Shown here piece by piece: positions 6,589 through 15,259 of a stretch of 64,000 bases of DNA. This DNA comes from Mediterraneibacter agrestimuris. Lineage in GTDB: Bacteria; Bacillota; Clostridia; Lachnospirales; Lachnospiraceae. The position numbers and the translations under genes are program-made. Within the stretch, counting starts at the first letter, position 1. The number at the start of each line of letters is the position of its first letter. The stretch spans positions 1 through 64,000 of the forward strand of contig NZ_CALPDG010000018.1 of assembly GCF_943193195.1 (NCBI RefSeq), in the 5' to 3' direction. The notes beneath the pieces are model-generated. The model saw only the letters and a list, made by a program, of their open reading frames with translations. It did no database searches and was not told the origin of the DNA.

Positions 6589-9009
6589 TTATTTTCTCAA
6601 CTCAATTCCCATGCCTTCCAGCGCTCCAAGAATCTTCTCCATTGCAGCGGATACATCTGCCTCCTCCAATGTTCTGTCTTTTGCACGGAATACAATAGAA
6701 TAAGCTACAGACTTAAATCCTTCCTTAATCTGTGCGCCCTCATACAAATCAAACAACGCATAGCTTTCCAGATATTTTCCGCCTTTTGCCTCGATTACTT
6801 CTTCAATCTGACCGACCAGGATTTTCTTCGGAACGACCATACTGATATCACGGGTCACTGCCGGATATTTTGCAATTCCAATATATTTTCTGTCAAATGT
6901 TGCATACTCCATAATCTCCGGCATATCAATGACAGCCACATATGCTCTCTCACCAATACCATACGTATCGGCAACTTCCGGATGCACCTCTCCCAGATAC
7001 CCTACTACTTTTCCGTCATAAATGATATTTGCCTGACGTCCCGGGTGCAGATACGGCTTGCCTGCGTTCGGGTCATAGGTCTCTTTTCCGGTCATACCGA
7101 TTTTCTCAAAAAACTCTTCTACTACACCCTTCATGGTAAAGAAATCACCTTCACCATACATTCCCAGTGTAAACTGCATACGCTCCTCTGGAAGCTCTGT
7201 CAGCGGAAGTGCCTTTGGCAGGTAAATATTGCCCAACTCATAAAGTCTTGCATTTTTGTTTCTTCTGTTGTAGTTCGTTGCCAGAGAAGTCAGCATTCCG
7301 TTCAGAGAAACAGTTCTCATAATGCTGTAATCCTCTCCCAGCGGGTTCATGATATCCACTGTCCTGCGAAGGTCTGAGTCTGCCGGAATCAGCAGCTTAT
7401 CAAATACCTTTGGACTCTCGAAGGAATATGTCATTCCCTCACTAAATCCGCAGAATTCAGCAATCTCACGGGCAATCTGCTCAATTCTCAGCTTGTAGGA
7501 TAGTTTTCCTGCGGTTGCTTCTCCGCTCGGCAATGTCGTTGGAATGTTATCATACCCAAAAAATCTTGCTACTTCCTCTGCCAGATCAGCCAGACGGAAC
7601 AAATCGTGACGGAAGGTCGGCGCAATCACTTCTTTTGTCTCTGCATCGTATTCCAGATCAATTTTCTTAAAGTATGCAAGCATCTGTTCTTCAGAAATAT
7701 CTGTTCCCAACATAATGTTGATCTGCTCTGCATCAAACGGTACACGCACAGGCTCTTTCACCTTGCCATATACGTCCACTGTGCCTCCGACAACCTCGCC
7801 TGCACCCATCTCTTCTACCAACTGACAGGCACGGTCGATTGCTGCCTTTGCATTGTTCGGATCCAGTCCCTTTTCAAATTTACCGGACGCATCTGTACGA
7901 AGTCCCACACGCTTGCTGGATTTACGGATATTAACACCATCGAAGCAGGCTGCCTCAAACAGCATTGTCTTCACATCATCGGTAATCATGGAATTCTCGC
8001 CGCCCATGATTCCGGCAATGCCGATTTCCTTCTCACCGTCGCAGATCATCAATACATCCTTGTCCAATTTTCTTTCCTGTCCGTCAAGTGTTACAAATGT
8101 ATCCCCGTCTTTTGCATTTTTTACAATAATCTGGCGTCCCGCAATGGTATCCAGATTATAAGCATGCATCGGCTGCCCGTACTCTTCCATTACATAGTTT
8201 GTAATATCGACCAGGATGTTGATCGGGCGGATTCCCACAGAAGCCAGTCTTCTCTGCATCCAAAGCGGAGACGGTCCGATTTTGATATTTTTGACAACTC
8301 TTGCACAGTAACGCGGGCAAAGCTCTGTATTCTCCACAGAAACCTTGATGTAGTCATTCACATCTTCGTCATTTCCTGTTTCTGTCACAACCGGAGGTAC
8401 GAATTCCTTACCAAATGTAGCCGCCGCCTCACGTGCAATACCAATTACGCTGAAACAATCCACACGGTTGGAGGTTACCTCATACTCAAAAATCACATCG
8501 TCACGGCCGAGCGCCTGAATTGCGCTGCTGCCAACCTCTGCATCCTCAGGGAAAATGTAGATGCCGTTCTCCGGCGCCTCGGGATACATGTTCGTATCAG
8601 AACCCAGTTCCTCGATGGAGCACATCATACCGAAGCTCTCTACACCGCGGAGCTTGCCTTTTTTAATCTTGATTCCTCCGGCAACTTTCTGTCCCGGCTC
8701 GTGTCCACCTGCAACACGTCCTCCGTCCAGTACGACCGGAACCTTCGCTCCCTCAAAAACATTTTTTGCGCCTGTGACAATCTGCACGCTTTCTGTGCCG
8801 ATATTCACCTGACAGACAACCAATTTATCTGCATCAGGATGTTTCTCAATCTTGTCGATCTGACCAATAACGATTTTCTCAAGGTCAGCATCCAGCTCCT
8901 CACAGCCTTCTACCTTTGTTCCCGTTAATGTCATTGCGTCTGTATATTCCTGGGCTGTCACGTCCAAATCCGGGACATATGCTTTCACCCATGATAATGA
9001 AGTATTCAT
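6589..9009 (-). CDS. pheT: Phenylalanyl-tRNA synthetase beta subunit
   Basis: The beta subunit of the alpha2-beta2 enzyme that charges tRNA-Phe. At 806 residues it has the full bacterial length: an N-terminal EMAP/OB tRNA-binding domain (about 40-150), the B3/B4 editing domain (about 210-370, with the DITNYVM and QPMHAYN motifs), the B5 domain, a class II synthetase-like core, and a C-terminal anticodon-binding FDX-ACB domain (about 710-805, KYPAVTRDISMVV). It follows pheS after 119 bases that include a short palindrome, and is expressed from the T-box controlled pheS promoter. Confidence 0.97.
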   Translation of the reverse strand: MNTSLSWVKAYVPDLDVTAQEYTDAMTLTGTKVEGCEELDADLEKIVIGQIDKIEKHPDADKLVVCQVNIGTESVQIVTGAKNVFEGAKVPVVLDGGRVAGGHEPGQKVAGGIKIKKGKLRGVESFGMMCSIEELGSDTNMYPEAPENGIYIFPEDAEVGSSAIQALGRDDVIFEYEVTSNRVDCFSVIGIAREAAATFGKEFVPPVVTETGNDEDVNDYIKVSVENTELCPRYCARVVKNIKIGPSPLWMQRRLASVGIRPINILVDITNYVMEEYGQPMHAYNLDTIAGRQIIVKNAKDGDTFVTLDGQERKLDKDVLMICDGEKEIGIAGIMGGENSMITDDVKTMLFEAACFDGVNIRKSSKRVGLRTDASGKFEKGLDPNNAKAAIDRACQLVEEMGAGEVVGGTVDVYGKVKEPVRVPFDAEQINIMLGTDISEEQMLAYFKKIDLEYDAETKEVIAPTFRHDLFRLADLAEEVARFFGYDNIPTTLPSGEATAGKLSYKLRIEQIAREIAEFCGFSEGMTYSFESPKVFDKLLIPADSDLRRTVDIMNPLGEDYSIMRTVSLNGMLTSLATNYNRRNKNARLYELGNIYLPKALPLTELPEERMQFTLGMYGEGDFFTMKGVVEEFFEKIGMTGKETYDPNAGKPYLHPGRQANIIYDGKVVGYLGEVHPEVADTYGIGERAYVAVIDMPEIMEYATFDRKYIGIAKYPAVTRDISMVVPKKILVGQIEEVIEAKGGKYLESYALFDLYEGAQIKEGFKSVAYSIVFRAKDRTLEEADVSAAMEKILGALEGMGIELRK

Positions 9010-9040
9010 GATTTTTCCTTCCTTTCTGCTTTATGTTTTC

Positions 9041-9084
9041 TTACGGTCAGCGCAATAATTGCACTGACCTGAATGAACAGTAAC
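9041..9084. repeat. Dispersed palindromic repeat, copy 2 (pheS-pheT spacer)
   Basis: GGTCAG-C-GCAAT pairs with ATTGC-A-CTGACC (9045-9069), a 12-bp arm with one mismatch, followed by TGAACAGTAAC, the border sequence shared with the other intergenic repeats in this window. It sits in the pheS-pheT spacer, so it is transcribed within the operon and may serve as an mRNA-stabilising hairpin. Confidence 0.6.
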
Positions 9085-9128
9085 AATAAATGCTCTTTTC
9101 GTTCGCGCTTCTTTGCTTTGTGTGCTCG

Positions 9129-10154
9129 CTAGAATTGTTTTAAGAAGCGTGTGTCGTTTTCGTATAATAACCGCATATCGTCAATTTCGTATTTCAATAA
9201 TGCGATACGTTCCAGACCTACGCCGAATGCGAATCCGCCGTATACTTCCGGGTCGATGCCGCACATTTCTAATACATGCGGGTGAACCATTCCGCAGCCG
9301 AGGATCTCAATCCAGCCGGAGCCTTTACAGAAACGGCATCCTTTACCGCCGCACTTGAAGCAGCTTACATCGACCTCTGCACTTGGCTCTGTAAATGGGA
9401 AATGATGAGGACGGAACTTTGTCTTTGTCTCTGGTCCAAACAGTTCTTTTGCAAATTCTGCCAGTGTTCCTTTTAAGTCTGCGAAAGATACCTTTTCTTT
9501 TTTGTCGATCACAAGCCCCTCTATCTGGTGGAAGGATGGTGAATGTGTTGCGTCTACTTCGTCAGAACGGAATACTCTTCCCGGCGCGATCATACGAATC
9601 GGGAGTTTTCCCTGCTCCATCACACGTGCCTGTACCGGAGATGTCTGGGTACGAAGCACGATATCTTTGTTAATGTAAAATGTATCCTGTTCGTCTTTAG
9701 CCGGATGGTCCGCCGGAATGTTCAGCTTCTCAAAGTTGTACTTATCGTATTCTACTTCTGGTCCTTCTACAACTTCATAACCCATTCCGATGAAGATGCG
9801 CTCTACCTCTTCCAGAGCGATCGTATTCGGATGTCTGTGTCCTACATGATTTTTCCTGGACGGCAGTGTCACGTCAATAACCTCTGCTTTCAGCTTCTCC
9901 TCACGGATCGCCTTTTCCATTTTTGTCTTTGCCTCTTCCAGAATGCCTTCAATGGCAGCTCTTGTCTCATTGACAAGCTGACCGACCTTCGGACGGTCTT
10001 CCGGGGCAACATCCTTCATTCCCTTTAATACGGCTGTCAGCTCGCCCTTTTTACCAAGGTATTTGACACGCACGTCGTTCAGTTTTTCTGGTATATCAGA
10101 TTCCTGAATGAGCGTGATTGCTTCTTTTTTAATTTGTTCCAGTTTCTCTTTCAT
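9129..10154 (-). CDS. pheS: Phenylalanyl-tRNA synthetase alpha subunit
   Basis: The catalytic alpha subunit of phenylalanyl-tRNA synthetase, 341 residues, the usual bacterial length. The N-terminal 85 residues form the coiled-coil tRNA-binding arm. The class II catalytic core follows, with GHRHPN, the motif 2 region [26 protein letters not shown], and motif 3 [13 protein letters not shown], where the Ala of GGFAFG lines the phenylalanine pocket. A cysteine cluster [16 protein letters not shown] resembles the zinc-binding insert of many Firmicute PheS proteins. It is first in the pheS-pheT(-queA) unit, behind a T-box leader. Confidence 0.97.
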   Translation of the reverse strand: MKEKLEQIKKEAITLIQESDIPEKLNDVRVKYLGKKGELTAVLKGMKDVAPEDRPKVGQLVNETRAAIEGILEEAKTKMEKAIREEKLKAEVIDVTLPSRKNHVGHRHPNTIALEEVERIFIGMGYEVVEGPEVEYDKYNFEKLNIPADHPAKDEQDTFYINKDIVLRTQTSPVQARVMEQGKLPIRMIAPGRVFRSDEVDATHSPSFHQIEGLVIDKKEKVSFADLKGTLAEFAKELFGPETKTKFRPHHFPFTEPSAEVDVSCFKCGGKGCRFCKGSGWIEILGCGMVHPHVLEMCGIDPEVYGGFAFGVGLERIALLKYEIDDMRLLYENDTRFLKQF

Positions 10155-10311
10155 TCTACTTCTCCTCTCATCTGAAATTCAGAACAAAGAATGTGCTTCG
10201 CACATTCTTGCGCCTGCGGCGGTCGCATGCGACATCTTCATTGTACGCCGCAGTGCGCATCCCCCAGAGCGTTTTATGATATAGGAAAGTGAGAACTTTC
10301 CTATATCATAA

Positions 10312-10592
10312 AAAAACTCCGCCCCTAAAAGGGACGAAGTTATATTCGCGGTACCACCCTAATTCCCACAGTAAACCTGCAGACACTTAGCATTGCGTAA
10401 CATGCAATTAAACGGCGCTCTCTACTTCAAATAATACTTTCAAAAACGCAGCTAACGTGGGAAATTCGATTGTTATCTGAACTAAAGAGAACTTGCAGCC
10501 GGTGATTCTCTCTCTCTGATAGAAAATAACTCTCTACTGTACACGGTCATCGCTTTTTATTATTTTTGAAACCCATTGCTTCAAATTATTCT
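10312..10592 (-). promoter_or_regulatory. T-box riboswitch (phenylalanine) in front of pheS
   Basis: On the minus strand the leader holds the T-box core AGGGTGGTACCGCG (complement of 10347-10360), which pairs with the CCA end of uncharged tRNA, and Stem I elements GATGACCGTG and AGTAGAGAG further upstream. A TTC in GAATTTCCCACG (complement of 10461-10463) is the best candidate specifier codon, matching tRNA-Phe. The terminator is AACTTCGTCCC-TTTT-AGGGGCGGAGTT followed by seven T residues (complement of about 10309-10342). Uncharged tRNA-Phe would favour the antiterminator and raise pheST expression. Confidence 0.92.
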
Positions 10593-10597
10593 TCTTT

Positions 10598-10625
10598 ATT
10601 TTATCACAAGGTGAATGAAAGTCAA
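10598..10625 (-). promoter_or_regulatory. Sigma-A promoter of the pheS leader
   Basis: TTGACT (complement of 10620-10625) and TAAAAT (complement of 10598-10603) are separated by 16 bases. The predicted start, about 10591, lies directly before the Stem I sequences of the T-box leader. The 10155-10310 stretch between the T-box terminator and pheS holds only GC-rich short palindromes and the pheS ribosome-binding site. Confidence 0.75.
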
Positions 10626-10659
10626 GATTTATTTTTCCGCCATATCACCGTATAGTTAA

Positions 10660-10914
10660 CTATTCAGCCTTTCGGCTTCATAGTAACTGAATCCGCCCTA
10701 TTTTAAGTTCACCTGCGGTGAAAGGGCGGATTTTGTTTTCCCATCACACATTTTTACGGAGTTTGCAGCAAGTGCAAACTCCTATGCTGAACTGTAACCG
10801 CATTTGTGCATTTAAAATCGCCTGCGGCGAGGCACAAATGCTTGTAAACTTCGCTGTATTAGGTCGTAAATGCGCAGTTTATGCGCATTTCGACTGTGAA
10901 CAGTATCACCGTAT
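10660..10914. repeat. Dispersed palindromic repeat, copy 3 (composite)
   Basis: Four palindromes follow one another. First is GAATCCGCCCT...TTCACC-TGC-GGTGAA-AGGGCGGATT (10690-10732). Next is GGAGTTTGCA-GCAAG-TGCAAACTCC (about 10758-10782) with TGCTGAACTGTAAC, then GCATTTGTGC...GCACAAATGC (10800-10841), then AAATGCGCA-GTTTA-TGCGCATTT ending in CGACTGTGAACAG. The region separates the pheS promoter from the beta-mannosidase 3' end, and the right border touches the mannosidase stop codon. No gene is present here. Confidence 0.8.
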
Positions 10915-13365
10915 ATCATATACGCTCCGCAGTTTCAGAGCCTCCCCCGGCTTTCCTGACATGATCTTCACTCTCTTTTCTCCTGCATTCATATCAAAAT
11001 AATTATCTGATAGTACTATATCTTCATTTTCGTTTAGAATTTCCACACTTTTTGCATATGCATTTGCGGATACAACAATCTCATCCCCCTCGACTCTGCA
11101 TGATAACTGTGGGTCTTCATAACGGAAATATTTTGGATAGGAGAAAATCACGGTTCCATCCGATACAAACTCTCCATCACATTCCATCTCATAACTGACA
11201 TACTCTGAGAAGATGTCAATCCCTGGCAGCAGTACCTTATCCAGCCATACACTTGTCAGCGCCGGAACAGTTATGGTCTGTCTGCCCCCATCCCGGATGA
11301 TTTCTGCCTTGGAATTGCGTACTGCCCAGGAAATTACAACCTTCTTCTCTTCCATTGTCTCATTTGCCACATTGAGCCGAATGGACTTCTCGAACACAAA
11401 GTGCTCCCTGTTCATATCCGCTTCCTGCGTCATCATCCCTTCTTCCTGACAAGAAAGCATCAGCGGTGCAAAAAAACGTTTTGCTGCGTAATGAAGCGCT
11501 TTCCATCTGCCGCAGTAATCAATAGACGCCCAGGAGATCACCGGCCAGCAGTCGTTGAGCTGCCAGTAAATAGCTCCCATGCATCTGCCCCTGTTCCTTC
11601 GGAAATGCTCCACTCCGTAGCGGATCGCATCTGCCTGCAAAAGCTGTGATGCATAGAGCAGTACCTCAAATGATGTAGGATACAAGTAGGTCTGCTGCAG
11701 ATAGTTCATAATCTTGCCGTTTGCTCCATACTGCCGCTGGTGCTTCTCCATCACATAGGAGAAGATATTGAAGTCTTTCGGATCATCGGTAAATGTCTCT
11801 ATCGTCTTTTTGCTCGGAAAGGATTGGAAGCCAAATTCCGATGCATAGCGGAAGAAGAATTTACGGTACTCAGAAAATGGTCTGTTTCCATGCCAAACCT
11901 TCCAATAGTGAACATCTCCTCTGTCCGGGCTGTTTGGTTCATCAAATGCGCCGCCTGACGATGGGCTTGCCGGCCAGTAGAAGGTCTGCGGATCGTACTC
12001 CTCCAGTACTTCCGGGATTAGCTGCTCATACATGATGATGTAATCTCGTACTTCTGTTTTCTTTGTTACCCAGTGGTGTCCCTCTTCTACAAACATCTCC
12101 ATCTCATTGTTGCCGCACCAAAGTCCAAGAGAGGCATGATGACGGAGACGTTTTACATTATCAATAAATTCCTGACGGATATTTGCTTTGAATTCCGGTG
12201 ACAACTCATAAACTGCACAGGCAAACATAAAGTCCTGCCACACGACTAGTCCCAGTTCATCACAAATGTCAAAGAACCAGTCCTCAGGATAGTAACCGCC
12301 GCCCCAGACACGCACTGTATTGAAATTCGCCGCCTTACATTGTATAAGAAGCTTCCTTGTCGTCTCCGGTGTGACTCTTCCAAGAAGATGGTCTTCTGGT
12401 ATGTAGTCCGCCCCCATCGCAAAGATTGCAATTCCATTGACCTCATGGGCAAAGCATTCTCCCCACTGATCCTTCTCGATTTTCATAGTCATCGTACGAA
12501 GTCCGATCCGGCGCTCCCAAATATCCAATGGTTCGCTTCCACTCTTCTGACCTGCCTTATAAAGCGCCACCTTCACTGTGTATAAAGGCTGCTCCCCATA
12601 ACCGTTAGGCCACCAGAGTTTTGGGTTCTCCAGTGTGATCGTCTCCGGAGAATCCTCATAAACCGTAACACTTCCTGCCGGATCTGTAATTTCTACCGAA
12701 TAAACTGTTTCCTCCGCAGACAAATCTGTCAATTCTTCCTGCACTTCCAAATGAAGTTCCACCCGACGATCTGAATGCTCCTGTCTGATATACACACTAT
12801 CCAGCCTCGCCGCTGTAATCCCCAGCAAAGACACATTTCGGAAAATTCCGGCGTCCGGAAGATGAGCGCCCCAGTCCCATCCGAACATACAATGCGCCTT
12901 CCGCAGATGGACAAATCCATCCATCGCGTCCTCTGAACCCATTGTACGGCACTTTTCAAATGCCTCCCGGATATATTGAAGCGGTGAATGAAGCAGCACA
13001 CGCAGAACATTTTCTTTGCTGTGTACAATCCCTGTTACATCATATTCCCAAATCCTATGCATATTAAATGCTTTTCCGACCTTCTGTTCATTCACATAGA
13101 TATCTGCAATTGTATCCAGCCCGTCAAAATGTAAAAGAACCCTCTCCTGTGAAAGCAGCGCTTCTTCACATGCAAAGCTGCATACATATTCATAATCCTC
13201 TTCCATCAGTTCAAGCGCCTGAATCTCATTATCCTTCCAGAAAGGATCCTCCATCTGTCCATTCCTGAGTAAGTCTGTATAGACTGTTCCCGGCACAACT
13301 GCCGGCAATACTGTGTTTCCGGCACATCCCATCTTCCAGTTCTGATTCAATACCTGCTGTATCAT
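10906..13365 (-). CDS. GH2 beta-mannosidase
   Basis: An 819-residue glycoside hydrolase family 2 enzyme of the beta-mannosidase subgroup (full family length). It carries the N-terminal sugar-binding jelly roll (about 1-180), the Ig-like domain (about 190-290) and the TIM barrel. The acid/base Glu lies in WCGNNEME and the nucleophile Glu in ASEFGFQSFPS; AIYWQLNDCWPV is the typical barrel-end motif. There is no signal peptide, so it acts in the cytoplasm. It is the last gene of the mannose locus and would remove the beta-1,4-mannose of the N-glycan core or of mannans after the alpha-mannosidases have acted. Its TGA stop sits on the border of a palindromic repeat. Confidence 0.93.
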   Translation of the reverse strand: MIQQVLNQNWKMGCAGNTVLPAVVPGTVYTDLLRNGQMEDPFWKDNEIQALELMEEDYEYVCSFACEEALLSQERVLLHFDGLDTIADIYVNEQKVGKAFNMHRIWEYDVTGIVHSKENVLRVLLHSPLQYIREAFEKCRTMGSEDAMDGFVHLRKAHCMFGWDWGAHLPDAGIFRNVSLLGITAARLDSVYIRQEHSDRRVELHLEVQEELTDLSAEETVYSVEITDPAGSVTVYEDSPETITLENPKLWWPNGYGEQPLYTVKVALYKAGQKSGSEPLDIWERRIGLRTMTMKIEKDQWGECFAHEVNGIAIFAMGADYIPEDHLLGRVTPETTRKLLIQCKAANFNTVRVWGGGYYPEDWFFDICDELGLVVWQDFMFACAVYELSPEFKANIRQEFIDNVKRLRHHASLGLWCGNNEMEMFVEEGHHWVTKKTEVRDYIIMYEQLIPEVLEEYDPQTFYWPASPSSGGAFDEPNSPDRGDVHYWKVWHGNRPFSEYRKFFFRYASEFGFQSFPSKKTIETFTDDPKDFNIFSYVMEKHQRQYGANGKIMNYLQQTYLYPTSFEVLLYASQLLQADAIRYGVEHFRRNRGRCMGAIYWQLNDCWPVISWASIDYCGRWKALHYAAKRFFAPLMLSCQEEGMMTQEADMNREHFVFEKSIRLNVANETMEEKKVVISWAVRNSKAEIIRDGGRQTITVPALTSVWLDKVLLPGIDIFSEYVSYEMECDGEFVSDGTVIFSYPKYFRYEDPQLSCRVEGDEIVVSANAYAKSVEILNENEDIVLSDNYFDMNAGEKRVKIMSGKPGEALKLRSVYDIR

Positions 13366-13396
13366 AATTCTGCCGTCTCCTTTATCTTATATCTGA

Positions 13397-14077
13397 CTAT
13401 TTTGCTGACGAATACTCATTGCAAAGCAGACGGTAAGGAGCCTCATCCTCTTCAATCTCCGGGAAACGTCCGATCGGCTCATAGAAACGATTGTCATTCT
13501 CATCATCGTTGCACATGGATACTTCTCCCAGCAATACATCCCCGCTGCCCTCTTCCACATGAAAATCGTGATACATATACGGATAAATCGTGATACTCTC
13601 ACCCGGCGTCAGCTTCACCTGACTGCCTGCCAAAACCGTATACTCGCGTCCGTCACAGTTCACAGTTACATCTGTATCCGCAAATTCTCCGTCTTCCGTG
13701 GAGTTATAAACAGTAATCAATACATTTCCGCCGCCGCGGTTGATGATATCCTCCATCTTATTCCAGTGGAAATGCATCGGCGCCATCTGTCCCTCTTTCA
13801 CGACAAGCAGTTTTTCTGCATAAGTCTTTGTATACTTATCCATCTTCAGATTACCATTACGGATCGTGATCAGTGAGAATCCTACCTCATCAAATTTCCC
13901 CAGACCATAATCTGTAATATCCCAACCCAGCATGTTGTCGCGGATTTCATCGTACTCTGCACCCTTGTCTTTCCAGTCTTCTGCAGACCATTTGCAGAAC
14001 GGCGGGATCTCAAAGCCATGTTCCTGAATCAGCTTTTCCATATGTTTAATCTCTGCATTTATTTTTGAACGTTTCAT
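13397..14077 (-). CDS. D-lyxose/D-mannose isomerase (cupin family)
   Basis: A 226-residue protein of the D-lyxose ketol-isomerase family: cupin enzymes with one divalent metal that interconvert D-lyxose/D-xylulose and D-mannose/D-fructose. Metal ligands are visible in APMHFHWNKMED (His-x-His-x5-Glu region) and in the later MYHDFH; GGGNVLITVYN is a conserved strand pair. The length is that of the family. AGGAG precedes the ATG. It lies between the DUF4432 gene and the beta-mannosidase gene, so its natural substrate is most likely free mannose released by the locus enzymes, giving fructose without a mannose-6-phosphate step. The substrate choice is inferred. Confidence 0.85.
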   Translation of the reverse strand: MKRSKINAEIKHMEKLIQEHGFEIPPFCKWSAEDWKDKGAEYDEIRDNMLGWDITDYGLGKFDEVGFSLITIRNGNLKMDKYTKTYAEKLLVVKEGQMAPMHFHWNKMEDIINRGGGNVLITVYNSTEDGEFADTDVTVNCDGREYTVLAGSQVKLTPGESITIYPYMYHDFHVEEGSGDVLLGEVSMCNDDENDNRFYEPIGRFPEIEEDEAPYRLLCNEYSSAK

Positions 14078-14115
14078 TTCATAATTCTCCTTTTTCTTTT
14101 ATATATTTTATAAAT

Positions 14116-15204
14116 TTAACAATCTTTGTTACTGTTCACACGGCATCTTGCATTGTGCTGCAAGGTGTCCGCTTCCGCCTTCACCTGTTTTAGTTCTTCC
14201 CCCCGCAAAAACGTCAATACGATCCGTTTCCGTTCTGCAGCAAACGGCTCTATCTTATGCAGATCATCTTGCTCGATATGATACAGCTTTCCATATACAC
14301 TGGAATTTGCAGGCTCCAGACCTACCACATAATCTCCCGATGCAATAGATTTCCATTGCATAAAATAAGGAAGTTCCTTCTGATTATATTCTATTTTTAA
14401 TCCGATTCCCAGCTTTTTATTGATAACTGCCGCAAATGTATTTCCATTTTCATCTGCTGCCATCTCGTGCAGAAATACATATTCCGGTTCCCCGTCTTTC
14501 GGCGCTTCCATCTGATTCCAGTTTCCTATATGAGGCGCCGCGTCTTTGTCTCTCGGAATCACATTTCTGGTCGGCAGCACAATCTCACAGTCCTCTGACA
14601 AAAGTGGATATCCCACATTCATATGATACAGAAGCATCATGGGTTCTGCTCGAAATCCCTCGTTCATAATCTCGTCTTCAATACAAATGCGGTTCTCCCC
14701 ATACAAAGTGGTAATCTTTCTGCGTAGGATCAGATTCTCTCCGAAAAGCTCTGCTTCTCGCATCTCCCCCGACAAGACCATCTGGTATCCTTCTTTGGTC
14801 CAGCATGCGTCTGCACAGGTGTGCTCTGCCGGAGTTGTCCGTATACGCCCGTGCATCGGATAGTCCTTCCCTTCCACACTGCATGGAGCACAGATATTTT
14901 CTAGACCGCAGGTAAACAGCATTCCGCCCATAATGCTCCGAAGCGCTTCATCTCCGTTGGTATCATAATGATTCCGCCCCATAAGTCCGGGCTTGGAAAG
15001 AAAGCTGACATTATATCCCGCAAAGGAAACCTCCGCAATATCCATACACTTATCGGCTGCCACGGTAAATGCAAGAGGACCATTCTTTACTTCGTATCCT
15101 TTCATCCCGCCGGCACGGCCCTCGGTAAAAATTACCGGACGGACATACGCCTCTTGCTGCATGCTTCCCATGTGGCTTAATAAACTCTTCTTCTCTGCTT
15201 TCAT
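14116..15204 (-). CDS. DUF4432 aldose 1-epimerase-like protein
   Basis: A 362-residue protein of the DUF4432 branch of the galactose-mutarotase-like fold, which binds sugars in a beta-sandwich. Family stretches are AADKCMDIAEVSFAG, GGMLFTCGLENI, HGRIRTTPAE, YHMNVGYPLL and YVVGLEPANSS. The start at 15204 is favoured over an upstream in-frame ATG (15306) because AGAGG stands 8 bases before it and the upstream stretch overlaps the solute-binding gene. In this operon it probably interconverts anomers of mannose or a mannoside. The last 15 residues (from LQHNARCR onward) are encoded by a dispersed palindromic repeat, not by conserved family sequence. Confidence 0.85.
   Translation of the reverse strand: MKAEKKSLLSHMGSMQQEAYVRPVIFTEGRAGGMKGYEVKNGPLAFTVAADKCMDIAEVSFAGYNVSFLSKPGLMGRNHYDTNGDEALRSIMGGMLFTCGLENICAPCSVEGKDYPMHGRIRTTPAEHTCADACWTKEGYQMVLSGEMREAELFGENLILRRKITTLYGENRICIEDEIMNEGFRAEPMMLLYHMNVGYPLLSEDCEIVLPTRNVIPRDKDAAPHIGNWNQMEAPKDGEPEYVFLHEMAADENGNTFAAVINKKLGIGLKIEYNQKELPYFMQWKSIASGDYVVGLEPANSSVYGKLYHIEQDDLHKIEPFAAERKRIVLTFLRGEELKQVKAEADTLQHNARCRVNSNKDC
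14128..14168. repeat. Dispersed palindromic repeat, copy 4, inside a gene 3' end
   Basis: On the minus strand this reads ACACCTTGCAGCACAATGCA followed by AGATGCCGTGTGAACAGTAAC. It matches the copy at 26699-26735 almost base for base. It supplies the C-terminal tail of the DUF4432 protein, whose stop codon lies 10 bases beyond. Confidence 0.75.
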
Positions 15205-15220
15205 ACCATTTCCTCTAAAT

Positions 15221-15250
15221 AAGGGCGCCCTTACTGTTAAGCGCGCCCTT
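15221..15250 (-). other. Intercistronic hairpin after the solute-binding gene
   Basis: AAGGGCGC pairs with GCGCCCTT around a short loop in the 55-base gap between the solute-binding protein gene and the DUF4432 gene. On the minus strand it is followed by ATTTAGAGG, the next ribosome-binding site, and not by a T-run. It may protect the upstream mRNA from 3' decay, a common way to make more binding protein than enzyme, or cause partial termination. Confidence 0.6.
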
Positions 15251-15259
15251 TTGCTTTCT

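Noticed and set aside
7606-8928. 440-codon open frame on the + strand opposite pheT
   Set aside because: It is the antisense shadow of a highly conserved gene, has no ribosome-binding site, and is rich in Cys/His/Ile/Leu typical of reverse-frame translation.
10718-11002. 94-codon + strand open frame between the T-box and the beta-mannosidase gene
   Set aside because: It is made of tandem palindromic repeat modules and runs antisense into the mannosidase gene; no ribosome-binding site is present.
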